The notes under the pieces: model-generated
What the model saw: only the letters and a program-made list of their open reading frames with translations
What the model was told of the DNA's origin: nothing
Database searches by the model: none
In this document: one piece after another, positions 39,139 through 46,354 of the stretch
How the letters are laid out: every line of letters begins with the position of its first letter
Position numbering within the stretch: the first letter of the stretch is position 1
Position numbers and translations under genes: made by a program
Virus record (IMG/VR): IMGVR_UViG_3300022743_000287
Location: 1-49,038 of that record
DNA: 49,038 bases
Source: a virus
Strand: one strand, 5' to 3'

Positions 39139-39989
39139 GCCACCTCCTCAAAGTCTTCGGCCAGCAGCGCCAACTGCAGCGAGCCGCCCGCGAAGGCCGC
39201 ATCGCAGCGGCGGTCAAAGTCGCGGTAGCAGGTCGAGCTACGCGCAATGGCGGTGACCGCGTGAATCTGCGTTTCCAGGCGGGCGAGGCCCTGGTCGGAC
39301 AGCCACTGGTGGTGTTTCTGCGAGATGCCCTTGCGAGAGCGGATCTCGTCAATCAGTGTGGCGGGCAGCACCGGGCCGTAGACCCAGCGCTGCGTGATCT
39401 GGCCGACAACGTGGGGCGGGTTCTGATCGTGGCCCTGGTACTTCCAGCCGAACAATCGGTAGAGGGCGCGGTAGTAGTCCGGGTGGAAGCGGCGCTCCCA
39501 CGAAGAGCACGACTGGCGCAGCAGCTTGGAGATCAATTCCTGCAACGCATCAGGCGCACGGTGGTACTGGTAGCCCGTCGCCTCGTCGATCAGCGCGACC
39601 TCGCCGGTGGTGGCCAGCGCGCGCATGATCTTCATGCAGTTGGGCACGATGCCCTGGCGGGCCTTGTGCAGCGTGCCGTTGATGGCGGCGCTGACCACCG
39701 CCGACGCGACGTCGGCAATGATCCCTGCGGGGAAGAACTGCGCCTGCCGCCCCGACGGCAACAGAATCGGCTCACGAGTTTTCTCCAATGCCGACAATGA
39801 GTTAGGCGCGAAGTCGGCCAGGAACCGGGCAAATCGGCCACCCTTGTGCGTTTCGTGGAAGCCCAGCAGCTTGGCCAGTTGGCGACGAACGTAGCCACGC
39901 TCGCCGCCCTTGAGGACGACGGCCTCGCATTGCAGATCGCCGAAACGCACGACGCCGTAGTGGCTGGCAGTGAGGACGGTTGTATTCAT
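39135..39989 (-). CDS. P63C domain protein
   Basis: A 284-residue protein of the P63C family found in phages and bacterial accessory genomes. The N-terminal part resembles phage antirepressor-type domains (GERGYVRRQLAKLLGFHETH, then FPAGIIADVASAVVSAAING). The P63C region covers SSWERRFHPDYYRALYRLFG, with RWVYGPVLPATLIDEIRSRK and the helical C-terminus. Its role is not known; a regulatory or DNA-binding function is plausible. ATG at 39989 follows a GAGGAGG-type site. Confidence 0.85.
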   Translation of the reverse strand: MNTTVLTASHYGVVRFGDLQCEAVVLKGGERGYVRRQLAKLLGFHETHKGGRFARFLADFAPNSLSALEKTREPILLPSGRQAQFFPAGIIADVASAVVSAAINGTLHKARQGIVPNCMKIMRALATTGEVALIDEATGYQYHRAPDALQELISKLLRQSCSSWERRFHPDYYRALYRLFGWKYQGHDQNPPHVVGQITQRWVYGPVLPATLIDEIRSRKGISQKHHQWLSDQGLARLETQIHAVTAIARSSTCYRDFDRRCDAAFAGGSLQLALLAEDFEEVA

Positions 39990-39999
39990 AGCCGCCTCC

Positions 40000-40626
40000 T
40001 CACTGAGCCCAAGACGGTTTGCCCGTCACTGGCGCGCGTTGCGGGGTGGGAGCTGCGAAGGCAGGAGCCACCTGGGCCGGAGCACCGGAGTTGCCGCTGC
40101 CTGGACTGCCCTTGGACGGCACGCCCTTCAACTTGGCGTAGTCGGGGTGGTCGGGCTCGACTGCCAGCTTGACCACGTTGCGGTCTTGGCCCTTGGCGTC
40201 CTTCTCGATGTCAACGCGCGCCAAGAACTCCAGGCCATCCAGTTCGACGAAGCCATTGATACGGCGCGCGGCGGCGGCCTGCGGGCTGTTGTCTTGCGGG
40301 TGGACGTTGCGGGCGCTGTTCAGCGCGGCGCGGATGAAGCTGCGCCCCATCTGGCCCCAGGTCGGGCCTTTCTTGGAGAGCAGGCCGACGTTGCTCCACA
40401 TCTTGCGCTTGGCATGGTCGCCAGCGGTGACCACAAACTCGGCCGCCAGATAGATGGAACCGGTCTCGAACGATTCGGTGGCGTAGCCGCCACCCCAGCC
40501 TTGCTCGGGGTCGTCATAGCCACCCGGCTTGATGGTCATGCGCACCGGCACGACGGTGCCCTTGGGGATCAGATCGAAGCCGGATTGCTGAGAGTCGGCG
40601 TCGTTGAAGTCATTCCATGCGGTCAT
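40000..40626 (-). CDS. hypothetical protein, possible ssDNA-binding partner
   Basis: A 208-residue protein. Residues 1-150 are beta-rich (IPKGTVVPVRMTIKPGG, SIYLAAEFVVTAGDHAKRKM, GFVELDGLEFLARVDIEKDA), consistent with an OB-like fold. The C-terminal 45 residues are a flexible Gly/Ser/Ala/Pro tail, as in single-strand binding proteins. It lies next to the AAA ATPase gene, as recombination partners often do. The SSB-like reading is inference; no family is recognised. Confidence 0.65.
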   Translation of the reverse strand: MTAWNDFNDADSQQSGFDLIPKGTVVPVRMTIKPGGYDDPEQGWGGGYATESFETGSIYLAAEFVVTAGDHAKRKMWSNVGLLSKKGPTWGQMGRSFIRAALNSARNVHPQDNSPQAAAARRINGFVELDGLEFLARVDIEKDAKGQDRNVVKLAVEPDHPDYAKLKGVPSKGSPGSGNSGAPAQVAPAFAAPTPQRAPVTGKPSWAQ

Positions 40627-40631
40627 TGCGA

Positions 40632-41480
40632 TTACTCCTGAGATTCGATGTGTGCGGGGTTGGCGGCGCTGGCGGGCGCGGGGATAGCGCCCGCGCACTT
40701 GGCGATCAGCGCGCCGAGATGCGGCGGCTCAAGCAGGTCGAGACGACCGCTGCGGTCTTTGGCCGGGAAGCCGTAGGGATTGACGGTGTGCGTGACGAAG
40801 GCGCGGTAGGAGCTGCCGTCCTCGGCCTTGATCTCGGCCAGCGTCACGACCTCATCAACGATGCCGGGCAGCTCCAGGCTCGTCTTGCTGCCTTCGATCT
40901 GCGGGACGAATACCTTGCGGTTGAAGTCATCCAGTCGCTCATCGAGGATCGCCACGAACACCACGTTCTTGCCACGGGCGAGCTGCAGGTGGGTCAACGC
41001 GCCGATCATTTCCTGGCCGAGCAGCCCGTAGGCCGCGCGCAGATCGGGCTTGCCGGAACGATCACTGACCGCGCCGGGCTGCGTCTTGCACCACGCAAAG
41101 CACTGGCGAGACAGTTGCGTGATCGAGTCGAGGAAGAAGGTCTGGTAACGACCGAGCTGCGTCGCATCGCCAAACTTCTCGATGACGTGGTCGTAGTGCG
41201 CCTGCGAGAACGCGCTCTCCGGCGGCAACGACTTGTCCGGGCCCGCGAGGAACACGAAGAAGTCGCGGCTCTCGGGCCAGGACGCCGGGCGGATGGTGTC
41301 GCCCGGCCAGTCGGCGACCGCCAAGTCGCCTGCCTCGATGTCAAGGAACAGCGTGGTGGCGGGGTCGAGGTCTTTGAGGCGGGACGTCTTGCCGATGCCG
41401 GACTTGCCCAGCATCAGCAGCTTCACGCCCTTGCGCTCGGCCATGCGCTCGACGGCGGACACGATGGGGAGCTTTTTCAT
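40632..41480 (-). CDS. AAA ATPase, RecA-like (AAA_24 type)
   Basis: A 282-residue nucleotide-binding protein of the AAA_24 kind. Walker A is GKSGIGKT (25-32); the Walker B-like strand is TFFLDSITQLS near residues 114-124; ARGKNVVFVAILDERLDD and the LPGIVDEVVTLAE segment continue the RecA core. Phage members include Sak4-type single-strand annealing helpers. With the Cas4-like nuclease and the SSB-like protein it would form a recombination set. It overlaps the upstream 160-residue gene by 4 bases. Confidence 0.85.
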   Translation of the reverse strand: MKKLPIVSAVERMAERKGVKLLMLGKSGIGKTSRLKDLDPATTLFLDIEAGDLAVADWPGDTIRPASWPESRDFFVFLAGPDKSLPPESAFSQAHYDHVIEKFGDATQLGRYQTFFLDSITQLSRQCFAWCKTQPGAVSDRSGKPDLRAAYGLLGQEMIGALTHLQLARGKNVVFVAILDERLDDFNRKVFVPQIEGSKTSLELPGIVDEVVTLAEIKAEDGSSYRAFVTHTVNPYGFPAKDRSGRLDLLEPPHLGALIAKCAGAIPAPASAANPAHIESQE

Positions 41481-41959
41481 GCCTGACCCCCATCGGTGCT
41501 CAGGGTGAAGGACGGCTTGCCGGAATCGACCGTGCGGGCGGCCGCGAACTGCTGCTGCAGCGCCGGGGGCCAGTTGATGTACCGGGACTCGGACACGGAG
41601 AGCTTGACGTCGAGGTAGCCCTCGACCTTCTCGCCCGAGGCCACGATGCGCTCGGCAATTTCGCCCAACTGCTTCTGGTTCCAGCTGACCTTCTTGGGCA
41701 GCTCAAACTTGATGCGTAGCGGGCCGTCGTTGATGTGGGCGGTGCCGAAGTCACGGCCGGATTCACGCAGCGCGGCGCGAGCCTGCTCGCCGTAGCACTG
41801 TTCCAGCGCCGCATCGAACTTGGTGCGGGCCTTCTTGAGCCAGTCGATGGCGGCATCGAGATTCTTGTCGACCTCGCGCTTCTGCTCGGGCGGCAGCGCC
41901 GCCAGTTGGCTCACCGACATCTCGGCGATGTCGACGGGGAAGATGGTCAGATCGCTCAT
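41477..41959 (-). CDS. hypothetical helical phage protein
   Basis: A 160-residue protein with a long N-terminal coiled segment (LPPEQKREVDKNLDAAIDWL, KKARTKFDAALEQCYGEQAR) and a beta-containing C-terminal half. It is not recognised. ATG at 41959 follows GGAGGAC and leaves 11 bases to the upstream HTH gene. Co-transcribed with the recombination genes, it is probably an accessory to them. Confidence 0.62.
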   Translation of the reverse strand: MSDLTIFPVDIAEMSVSQLAALPPEQKREVDKNLDAAIDWLKKARTKFDAALEQCYGEQARAALRESGRDFGTAHINDGPLRIKFELPKKVSWNQKQLGEIAERIVASGEKVEGYLDVKLSVSESRYINWPPALQQQFAAARTVDSGKPSFTLSTDGGQA

Positions 41960-41970
41960 GGCCGTCCTCC

Positions 41971-42234
41971 TCACTGGTACGCACGAGTGAAGCTCGAGTA
42001 ACGCGAGACGCGGCGCTCGAAGGCTTCGATTTCGTGCAGGAGGTATGTGACCCGACGACCGAGCTTGCAGTAGATCGGGCCAAGCTGCTCTTGACGCCAG
42101 CGGCGCAGAGTCTTGACGGAGAGCCCCCAGCGGATGGCGAGCTCGTTTTCGTCGAGGGCGATGCAGGCTGCACCGCCGGGATTCATCCGGCGGGAATTCC
42201 GACCGGATTCGATTGATGGAACTTGGGTTTGCAT
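41971..42234 (-). CDS. excisionase-like HTH_17 protein
   Basis: An 87-residue DNA-binding protein. The C-terminal two thirds (LDENELAIRWGLSVKTLRRW, RQEQLGPIYCKLGRRVTYLL, HEIEAFERRV) is the winged helix-turn-helix of excisionases and phage regulators. The start is ATG at 42234, with AGGAGG (plus-strand 42244-42249) nine bases upstream. That site lies inside an 11-bp inverted repeat, so translation or transcription may be self-regulated. It opens the replication and recombination operon. Confidence 0.82.
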   Translation of the reverse strand: MQTQVPSIESGRNSRRMNPGGAACIALDENELAIRWGLSVKTLRRWRQEQLGPIYCKLGRRVTYLLHEIEAFERRVSRYSSFTRAYQ

Positions 42235-42270
42235 TTCGATGTGCCTCCTAGATGAAATGGGCACATCGAA
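42235..42270. promoter_or_regulatory. 11-bp inverted repeat over a ribosome-binding site
   Basis: TTCGATGTGCC (42235-42245) and GGCACATCGAA (42260-42270) are perfect arms with a 14-base loop, ending one base before the ATG codon of the HTH_17 gene. The Shine-Dalgarno AGGAGG spans the loop and the start of one arm. It may be an autoregulatory operator or an RNA hairpin that limits translation. A second hairpin (CACGGG/CCCGTG, 42278-42296) and three TTTATGG copies lie just upstream. Confidence 0.7.
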
Positions 42271-42319
42271 GTCTCCGCACGGGTTTATGGCCCGTGTCTG
42301 GTTTGATTTATGGGCGCGT

Positions 42320-43276
42320 TTATGGGTTGCGTCGCAGTCGGTATTTGCCGCGCTTGACCAATGCGATCACGTCCTCGCGTTCAGCCTTTCCGCCGAAGGC
42401 GTCATCGAACGACTGGTAGCCGGTATTGGCGATCCTGTTGACCTCGGCCCAGGACACCTCTGGCGCGTTCTTCCCGTCGGCACTCCACATCTGCTTGACG
42501 ATCTTGGCGCGCTCCGCAGACAGCTCACGCGACTCGGTGAAGTGCGGCAGCTTCAGTCGATTGCCTTGGAAGAACTCAAACGGCTCTGGCGCACCGCTGG
42601 GCGTGACGTAGCCACGCAGCACCCTGTCGAATGCGTTCGCGTCGAAAACGTCCTGGCCGTCGTCCACGCGAACGAACTCGTCCAGCCAGCGCATGACATG
42701 GTCACGGGGCAGATCGACGGGATATCGCTGATGCCGCAAGACGATGCCGCCACGCGGCCAGATTGGGTCGCTCAACACCGAGGTCATCGCCGCAGCAGGA
42801 GCACGCTCCCACGCACTGGCAACGAATACCGGGGCGAAGTCGTGTGTGCCAGCGATTCGCACTTCCCCGAGGTGCCACAGGTGGCCCGGCACGCGATGTC
42901 GGCGGTCGGATCGTCGTCGATCTTCGATGCCGATCAAGGACGCCAAGTCGGCGAGCCACACATCCACCTGGAGGGCATACAGCGCGATGTCGGCAAGAGG
43001 TCGCTCAACCGTTCGTGACCGCTGCTGGGGACTGCGGTACCGGTACACCGCCGCGTCGTGATCGATCTCAACCTCGACTTCCTGCTCAGAATCCAGGACG
43101 GGCACCATCAGATGTGTGAGGTAGTCCTCTTCCGTGATCCATCGTCGCTGCATAAACGTCGGTCTGCATCGCCCGAGCTCGGCCGCCCTGACGCGGGAAT
43201 CGACCCAGGGCAGCCGCTCCAGCGCTGCCAGAAAACTCAGATGTGCCGACTTCGCGGTAGCGTCATCAGAACTCAC
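42320..43276 (-). CDS. unknown protein, second of an unrecognised pair
   Basis: A 318-residue soluble protein that I do not recognise. It begins MSSDDATAKSAHLSFLAALE, has beta-rich segments (VLDSEQEVEVEIDHDAAVYR, RSRTVERPLADIALYALQVD) and a helical C-terminus ending GKYRLRRNP. It starts with GTG at 43276, whose first bases overlap the end of the 478-residue gene by 11 bases, so the two are translated together. The pair lies between the lysogeny switch and the replication genes. Confidence 0.72.
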   Translation of the reverse strand: MSSDDATAKSAHLSFLAALERLPWVDSRVRAAELGRCRPTFMQRRWITEEDYLTHLMVPVLDSEQEVEVEIDHDAAVYRYRSPQQRSRTVERPLADIALYALQVDVWLADLASLIGIEDRRRSDRRHRVPGHLWHLGEVRIAGTHDFAPVFVASAWERAPAAAMTSVLSDPIWPRGGIVLRHQRYPVDLPRDHVMRWLDEFVRVDDGQDVFDANAFDRVLRGYVTPSGAPEPFEFFQGNRLKLPHFTESRELSAERAKIVKQMWSADGKNAPEVSWAEVNRIANTGYQSFDDAFGGKAEREDVIALVKRGKYRLRRNP

Positions 43277-44702
43277 GGAGCACCCCAATGCGCGTGAGCT
43301 GTTCCAGCACGCGCTTGCGGTCATCCTCGGTCTTGCTCTTGTCGTTCAGGCCGTTCGGCGACGTGATTTGGACAGCAACGTTGTGGGCCTTGCGGTGCGG
43401 CTGTTTGGCCATTCGGAACACCAGCTTCACCTGCGCCAGCGTGTAGCCCGTCAGGTCGTCGACGCCATAGTCGTCGTAGGCAACCTGATAAATCTGGCGG
43501 GCGTCGCGTCGATCCTTGCCGATCAGCATCGTGCTCGACAGGTGTTGGATCAACTCACGCCCGTTGGCAGCGTCGGTGGTTTGCTGCTCGAAGGGCCGGG
43601 CAACTTTGATCTGCAGGATCGAAATCTTTTCGATGCCCGCCACACGCTCCTGCTCAATGCGCTTGAGCATCGCCGGTGTCGAGAAGCCGAACAGGTCGAA
43701 CTCGCGCATCGGCATGTCATTGATCTCCCCGTCGCACGCCAAGACGACATCGCGGAAGATGGTCGCCAGTTCACGGCGCACCTCACGGTCTTCGCAGAAC
43801 ACGCCGAGCGCACCAGTGCCGGGCTCCCACGAGAAGCTGGCCGACATCGCTGCAGGCTCTTCGTGCTCGACCACCTCGCCGTTCGCAACCTGCCGGAAGT
43901 GCGCCATCGATCCATTGAAGGTTGCAGTCAGGGTGTGCAAGAGCACGGGCGTGACCTCATCGGCGTCCTTTCCGCCGCAGCGGTCGGCATGCGCGAGATC
44001 ACGGCGCGTGAACTGCTCGATGAGGATCTGGTCAGAAGCCACTTGCGGGAACAGCGCCGAAATGCGCCCGCGCAACACCCCCTCCACGTCGGCATCAATG
44101 CTCGGCACCACGCCCTTCGGGCCAAGGTAGTGGCTGGAGTAGTTCTCGCTTTTCCACTGCCGATGCATCACCTGCAAGCGCTCGGCGTTGTCGAAACGCT
44201 GATCGCGCTTGGCACCGGCCTCCGGAAAATCCTGCCGCAGACAGAGGTGCAGGGCCCGGCTATACCGGTCACTGGGCGTGGCCAAGACGGCAGCGTCGCT
44301 GGCGTCTTGGTCGTCAAGGAGGGATTGGACGGCCTGCGTGCCGTACTCGTCATCGAGCAGCACCACGCGCTCGGCCGCACGCTCGATGTGCTGCTGGACG
44401 TCCGAGCCAAGTTTGGCGACGGCGTGGAACATCGCCCTGCGGGACTGCACCGCGAGGATGCCTTTGGCCGCATCCGTAAGCGCTGCCAGTTCCGGCAGCG
44501 AAGTGGCGCTGGCACGTTCGACCAGGAGCAAGGCGAGGCCGGGACGCTTGGCTTTGCGCACCACGGTGACGAAGTGCTCCATGCACGGCAGGATTTCCGG
44601 GCCATCGTCGGATTGACGGGGTCGCACCTGCTTCGAGGACTGCTGCTGCGCGGCTGTCGACTCGTCGTGTTCCTGGGCGGTGATCTGTTCGTCTGCTGGC
44701 AT
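43266..44702 (-). CDS. unknown protein, first of an unrecognised pair
   Basis: A 478-residue soluble protein with no motif I can assign. The N-terminal 35 residues are polar and glutamine-rich; helices follow (LPELAALTDAAKGILAVQSR). A central region is DADVEGVLRGRISALFPQVA. The C-terminal third is well ordered (FDLFGFSTPAMLKRIEQERV, TDAANGRELIQHLSSTMLIG) and ends in a helical LEQLTRIGVLREF. ATG at 44702 was chosen because AAGGA lies 8 bases upstream. It is the first gene after the terminator at 44762-44785 and has an operator-like site upstream, so it is likely controlled by the Xre repressor. Confidence 0.75.
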   Translation of the reverse strand: MPADEQITAQEHDESTAAQQQSSKQVRPRQSDDGPEILPCMEHFVTVVRKAKRPGLALLLVERASATSLPELAALTDAAKGILAVQSRRAMFHAVAKLGSDVQQHIERAAERVVLLDDEYGTQAVQSLLDDQDASDAAVLATPSDRYSRALHLCLRQDFPEAGAKRDQRFDNAERLQVMHRQWKSENYSSHYLGPKGVVPSIDADVEGVLRGRISALFPQVASDQILIEQFTRRDLAHADRCGGKDADEVTPVLLHTLTATFNGSMAHFRQVANGEVVEHEEPAAMSASFSWEPGTGALGVFCEDREVRRELATIFRDVVLACDGEINDMPMREFDLFGFSTPAMLKRIEQERVAGIEKISILQIKVARPFEQQTTDAANGRELIQHLSSTMLIGKDRRDARQIYQVAYDDYGVDDLTGYTLAQVKLVFRMAKQPHRKAHNVAVQITSPNGLNDKSKTEDDRKRVLEQLTRIGVLREF

Positions 44703-44733
44703 AGGCAATTTCCTTTTCTAAACGAAGTGCGAG

Positions 44734-44750
44734 ATTGCGCGAGTGGTTAA
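44734..44750. promoter_or_regulatory. operator-like site A, ahead of the 478-residue gene
   Basis: ATTGCGCGAGTGGTTAA matches site B at the Xre gene (ATTGCGTGATTAGTTAA, 45947-45963) at 14 of 17 positions, in the same orientation. It lies 32 bases before the start codon and just after a terminator. A weak promoter (TTGAAC about 18 bases from CGCAAT on the minus strand) may overlap it. Confidence 0.6.
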
Positions 44751-44761
44751 CTGAGAGGTTC

Positions 44762-44785
44762 AAAAAATGCCGACACGCGGTCGGC
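44762..44785 (-). terminator. intrinsic terminator after the ImmA gene
   Basis: On the minus strand GCCGAC, CGCGT, GTCGGC (stem 44769-44785) is followed by ATTTTTT, 19 bases after the metalloprotease stop. It separates the repressor operon from the unknown pair. Confidence 0.82.
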
Positions 44786-44804
44786 GGCGAGGTGGAGGCG
44801 TTGA

Positions 44805-45656
44805 TCAGGCGATCTTGGCCCCCGGCTTGAGAAGGCCATAGCGCTCCATCCTGACTTGGATGAATCGCCGGTTGACGCCGAAGCGCTTGGCCACGGCCTT
44901 CTGCAAACATTCGATGTCGAAGAACCCGATATCGCCATCAGCCGTCAGGTGAAGGCAGGTGCCGGGCAAATCCGGATCAAGCGACGGGCTGCGATGGATC
45001 GTCACACCGTGTTTCGGAGCCAACTCTTCGACCGCCAGATTCAGGCGTTGGCGCGGCACCAGCAACGACCCCATGAACTCGTTGGCACGCAGCTCGGCGA
45101 AGTATTCTTCCTTGGTGGTGTGGCCTGGAATCGCCAGAGAGGGGGTCGCTGCCGCATCGACGACGGGCGGGACTTTCGCCAAATGATCCACGTCGCGGGT
45201 GGTCGTGCGGTAGGCCCGCCGCGCCGCATCGTTGGGGTCATCGAACAGCCCCGGCCCTTTGCTGGCATCAACGATCCATCCCGGAGCATCGAAGATGGCG
45301 TGGCCGAGCTCGTGCCCGAGGGTGCTCAGTACCAGCTCCTCGCTGGCATTCACGCCAACCGGTGACACCGACACCATCGCGGTGTCCGGCACGCCAGGAT
45401 CGTACTCACAGATGCCCAGGACAGGGTTCCCGCGCTCGTCATGCACGACGTCACCGGTGCCGACGAACAGGTCGAATACCACGCCGTTGATCTTCAGGCC
45501 GGAGATGGCGCTCAGGGTGGCGAGCGAGATGGCATCGGCAGCAGCATCCACCAGTTGCTGGCGGGCCAGGACGGCGATGCCCTCAATCTCGGAATTCTTG
45601 ATGTAGCTGGGGCGTTTTCGGTCGCAATGCCGGTAGCCAAGAGTCAACACCGGCAT
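44805..45656 (-). CDS. ImmA/IrrE family metallopeptidase
   Basis: A 283-residue zinc-dependent protease with HELGH at 115-119 (LSTLGHELGHAIFDAPGW) and a downstream AELRANEF segment (residues about 184-191) that supplies the further zinc ligand region. In ICEBs1 and many prophages such enzymes cleave or inactivate the partner Xre repressor in response to DNA damage or signals. ATG at 45656 follows the Xre stop directly (TGAATG), with GGGGA upstream. It is read from the promoter at 45972-46000 and ends at a terminator. Confidence 0.9.
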   Translation of the reverse strand: MPVLTLGYRHCDRKRPSYIKNSEIEGIAVLARQQLVDAAADAISLATLSAISGLKINGVVFDLFVGTGDVVHDERGNPVLGICEYDPGVPDTAMVSVSPVGVNASEELVLSTLGHELGHAIFDAPGWIVDASKGPGLFDDPNDAARRAYRTTTRDVDHLAKVPPVVDAAATPSLAIPGHTTKEEYFAELRANEFMGSLLVPRQRLNLAVEELAPKHGVTIHRSPSLDPDLPGTCLHLTADGDIGFFDIECLQKAVAKRFGVNRRFIQVRMERYGLLKPGAKIA

Positions 45657-45935
45657 TCACTTGTCCCCCGTCGCTTGCTTGCGATACATCCGTACCAGGC
45701 CCCCCACGTCGTCGCGCATGTCTGGCGGAAGGCGGCTGGCCTCAACAAAGGCGTCGTCGACATTCTCGCCAAGGATTTCTGCCGCCTTGCGGATCAGCTC
45801 GTCCTTGGGCGGCTTCTCGATGTCGCGCTCTATGCGCGACCAGTAGGCAGGCGAGATGTCCAGCTGCCGGGCGAAGTCATTCATCTGAATGCCCTTCGCC
45901 TCCCTCTTCTGTCTGATGTAGGCACCAAATGCCAT
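45657..45935 (-). CDS. Xre-family repressor
   Basis: A 92-residue helix-turn-helix regulator, MAFGAYIRQKREAKGIQMND, with the recognition region ARQLDISPAYWSRIERDIEK and a helical tail. It is the likely prophage repressor, partner of the ImmA protease. ATG at 45935 gives the family-like start; an upstream TTG is less likely. The operator-like sites at 45947-45963 and 46007-46020 flank its promoter. Confidence 0.88.
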   Translation of the reverse strand: MAFGAYIRQKREAKGIQMNDFARQLDISPAYWSRIERDIEKPPKDELIRKAAEILGENVDDAFVEASRLPPDMRDDVGGLVRMYRKQATGDK

Positions 45936-45946
45936 GTTGTGACCCA

Positions 45947-45963
45947 ATTGCGTGATTAGTTAA
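45947..45963. promoter_or_regulatory. operator-like site B at the Xre gene
   Basis: ATTGCGTGATTAGTTAA lies between the promoter's expected start site and the Xre start codon, and matches site A. A third related element, ATTGCGCGTTAACG on the minus strand (46007-46020), holds the palindrome CGTTAACG and lies just upstream of the -35 box. Binding by Xre here would give autoregulation. Confidence 0.6.
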
Positions 45964-45971
45964 TTGACGCC

Positions 45972-46000
45972 ATCGTATCGAGCAGATCGGTGCCTGTCAA
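45972..46000 (-). promoter_or_regulatory. sigma70-type promoter for the repressor operon
   Basis: On the minus strand TTGACA (45995-46000), a 17-base spacer and TACGAT (45972-45977) match the sigma70 consensus closely and point at the Xre gene, 37 bases further on. It is the clearest promoter found in the window. Confidence 0.82.
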
Positions 46001-46006
46001 CTGTTT

Positions 46007-46020
46007 CGTTAACGCGCAAT
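46007..46020. promoter_or_regulatory. palindromic operator-like site C
   Basis: CGTTAACGCGCAAT on the plus strand combines the perfect palindrome CGTTAACG with the reverse complement of ATTGCGCG found in site A. It ends 6 bases upstream of the -35 box of the repressor promoter. Confidence 0.5.
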
Positions 46021-46162
46021 CCGGTTCCCTGCCAGACAGGCACCGCTGGCCTGCCGGGGCATCGAGGCCGGGCCACCAGATGAGTCCGATTACCCGGAAT
46101 TGCCATCCGTTTCGGAACATCGCGCACATCATCTGTGACGGTTGCAATTCCTCGGAGCCGTC

Positions 46163-46354
46163 ATGAAGAACCTCGAACTCGCATCTCCCTCAGAGATGTC
46201 CGCCAGCGCCCGCGCTGGTGAAATCACCGCCATCCTTGCGGCCGCCATCGTCCGCACCGTCGTCGCAGAAGCGCCAAAACAGAGAGAAGTTGGCCTTGGC
46301 TTCCTGCCCGACCAGCGCGTTCATACAACCCCCTATCAACAGGAGAAGTTGTGA
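46163..46354 (+). CDS. small protein ending in the QRVH motif
   Basis: A 63-residue protein, MKNLELASPSEMSASARAGE, with a helical middle (ILAAAIVRTVVAEAPKQREV) and the C-terminus LGFLPDQRVHTTPYQQEKL. The last 20 residues are encoded by leader copy 4. ATG at 46163 has CGGAG five bases upstream. The stop overlaps the DUF2924 start as TGATG, so it is the first gene of the recombinase operon. I recall similar small proteins ahead of DUF2924 genes in other genomes; the function is unknown. Confidence 0.75.
   Translation: MKNLELASPSEMSASARAGEITAILAAAIVRTVVAEAPKQREVGLGFLPDQRVHTTPYQQEKL
46295..46353 (+). repeat. recurrent QRVH leader, copy 4
   Basis: CTTGGCTTC, six bases, GACCAGCGCGTTCATAC, then TATCAAC and AGGAG before ATG at 46354 (59 bases). 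Unlike copies 1-3 it lies in frame within a complete upstream gene and codes for that protein's C-terminus. Confidence 0.75.

Noticed and set aside
43134-44750. 538-codon plus-strand frame opposite the 478-residue gene
   Set aside because: The minus-strand frame has a proper ribosome-binding site, overlaps correctly with its neighbours and has balanced composition; the plus frame is hydrophobic shadow sequence without these.
44709-46162. Prophage attachment site near the repressor region
   Set aside because: No direct repeat shared with the left boundary (4600-4722) was found by eye; att sites need the flanking chromosome.
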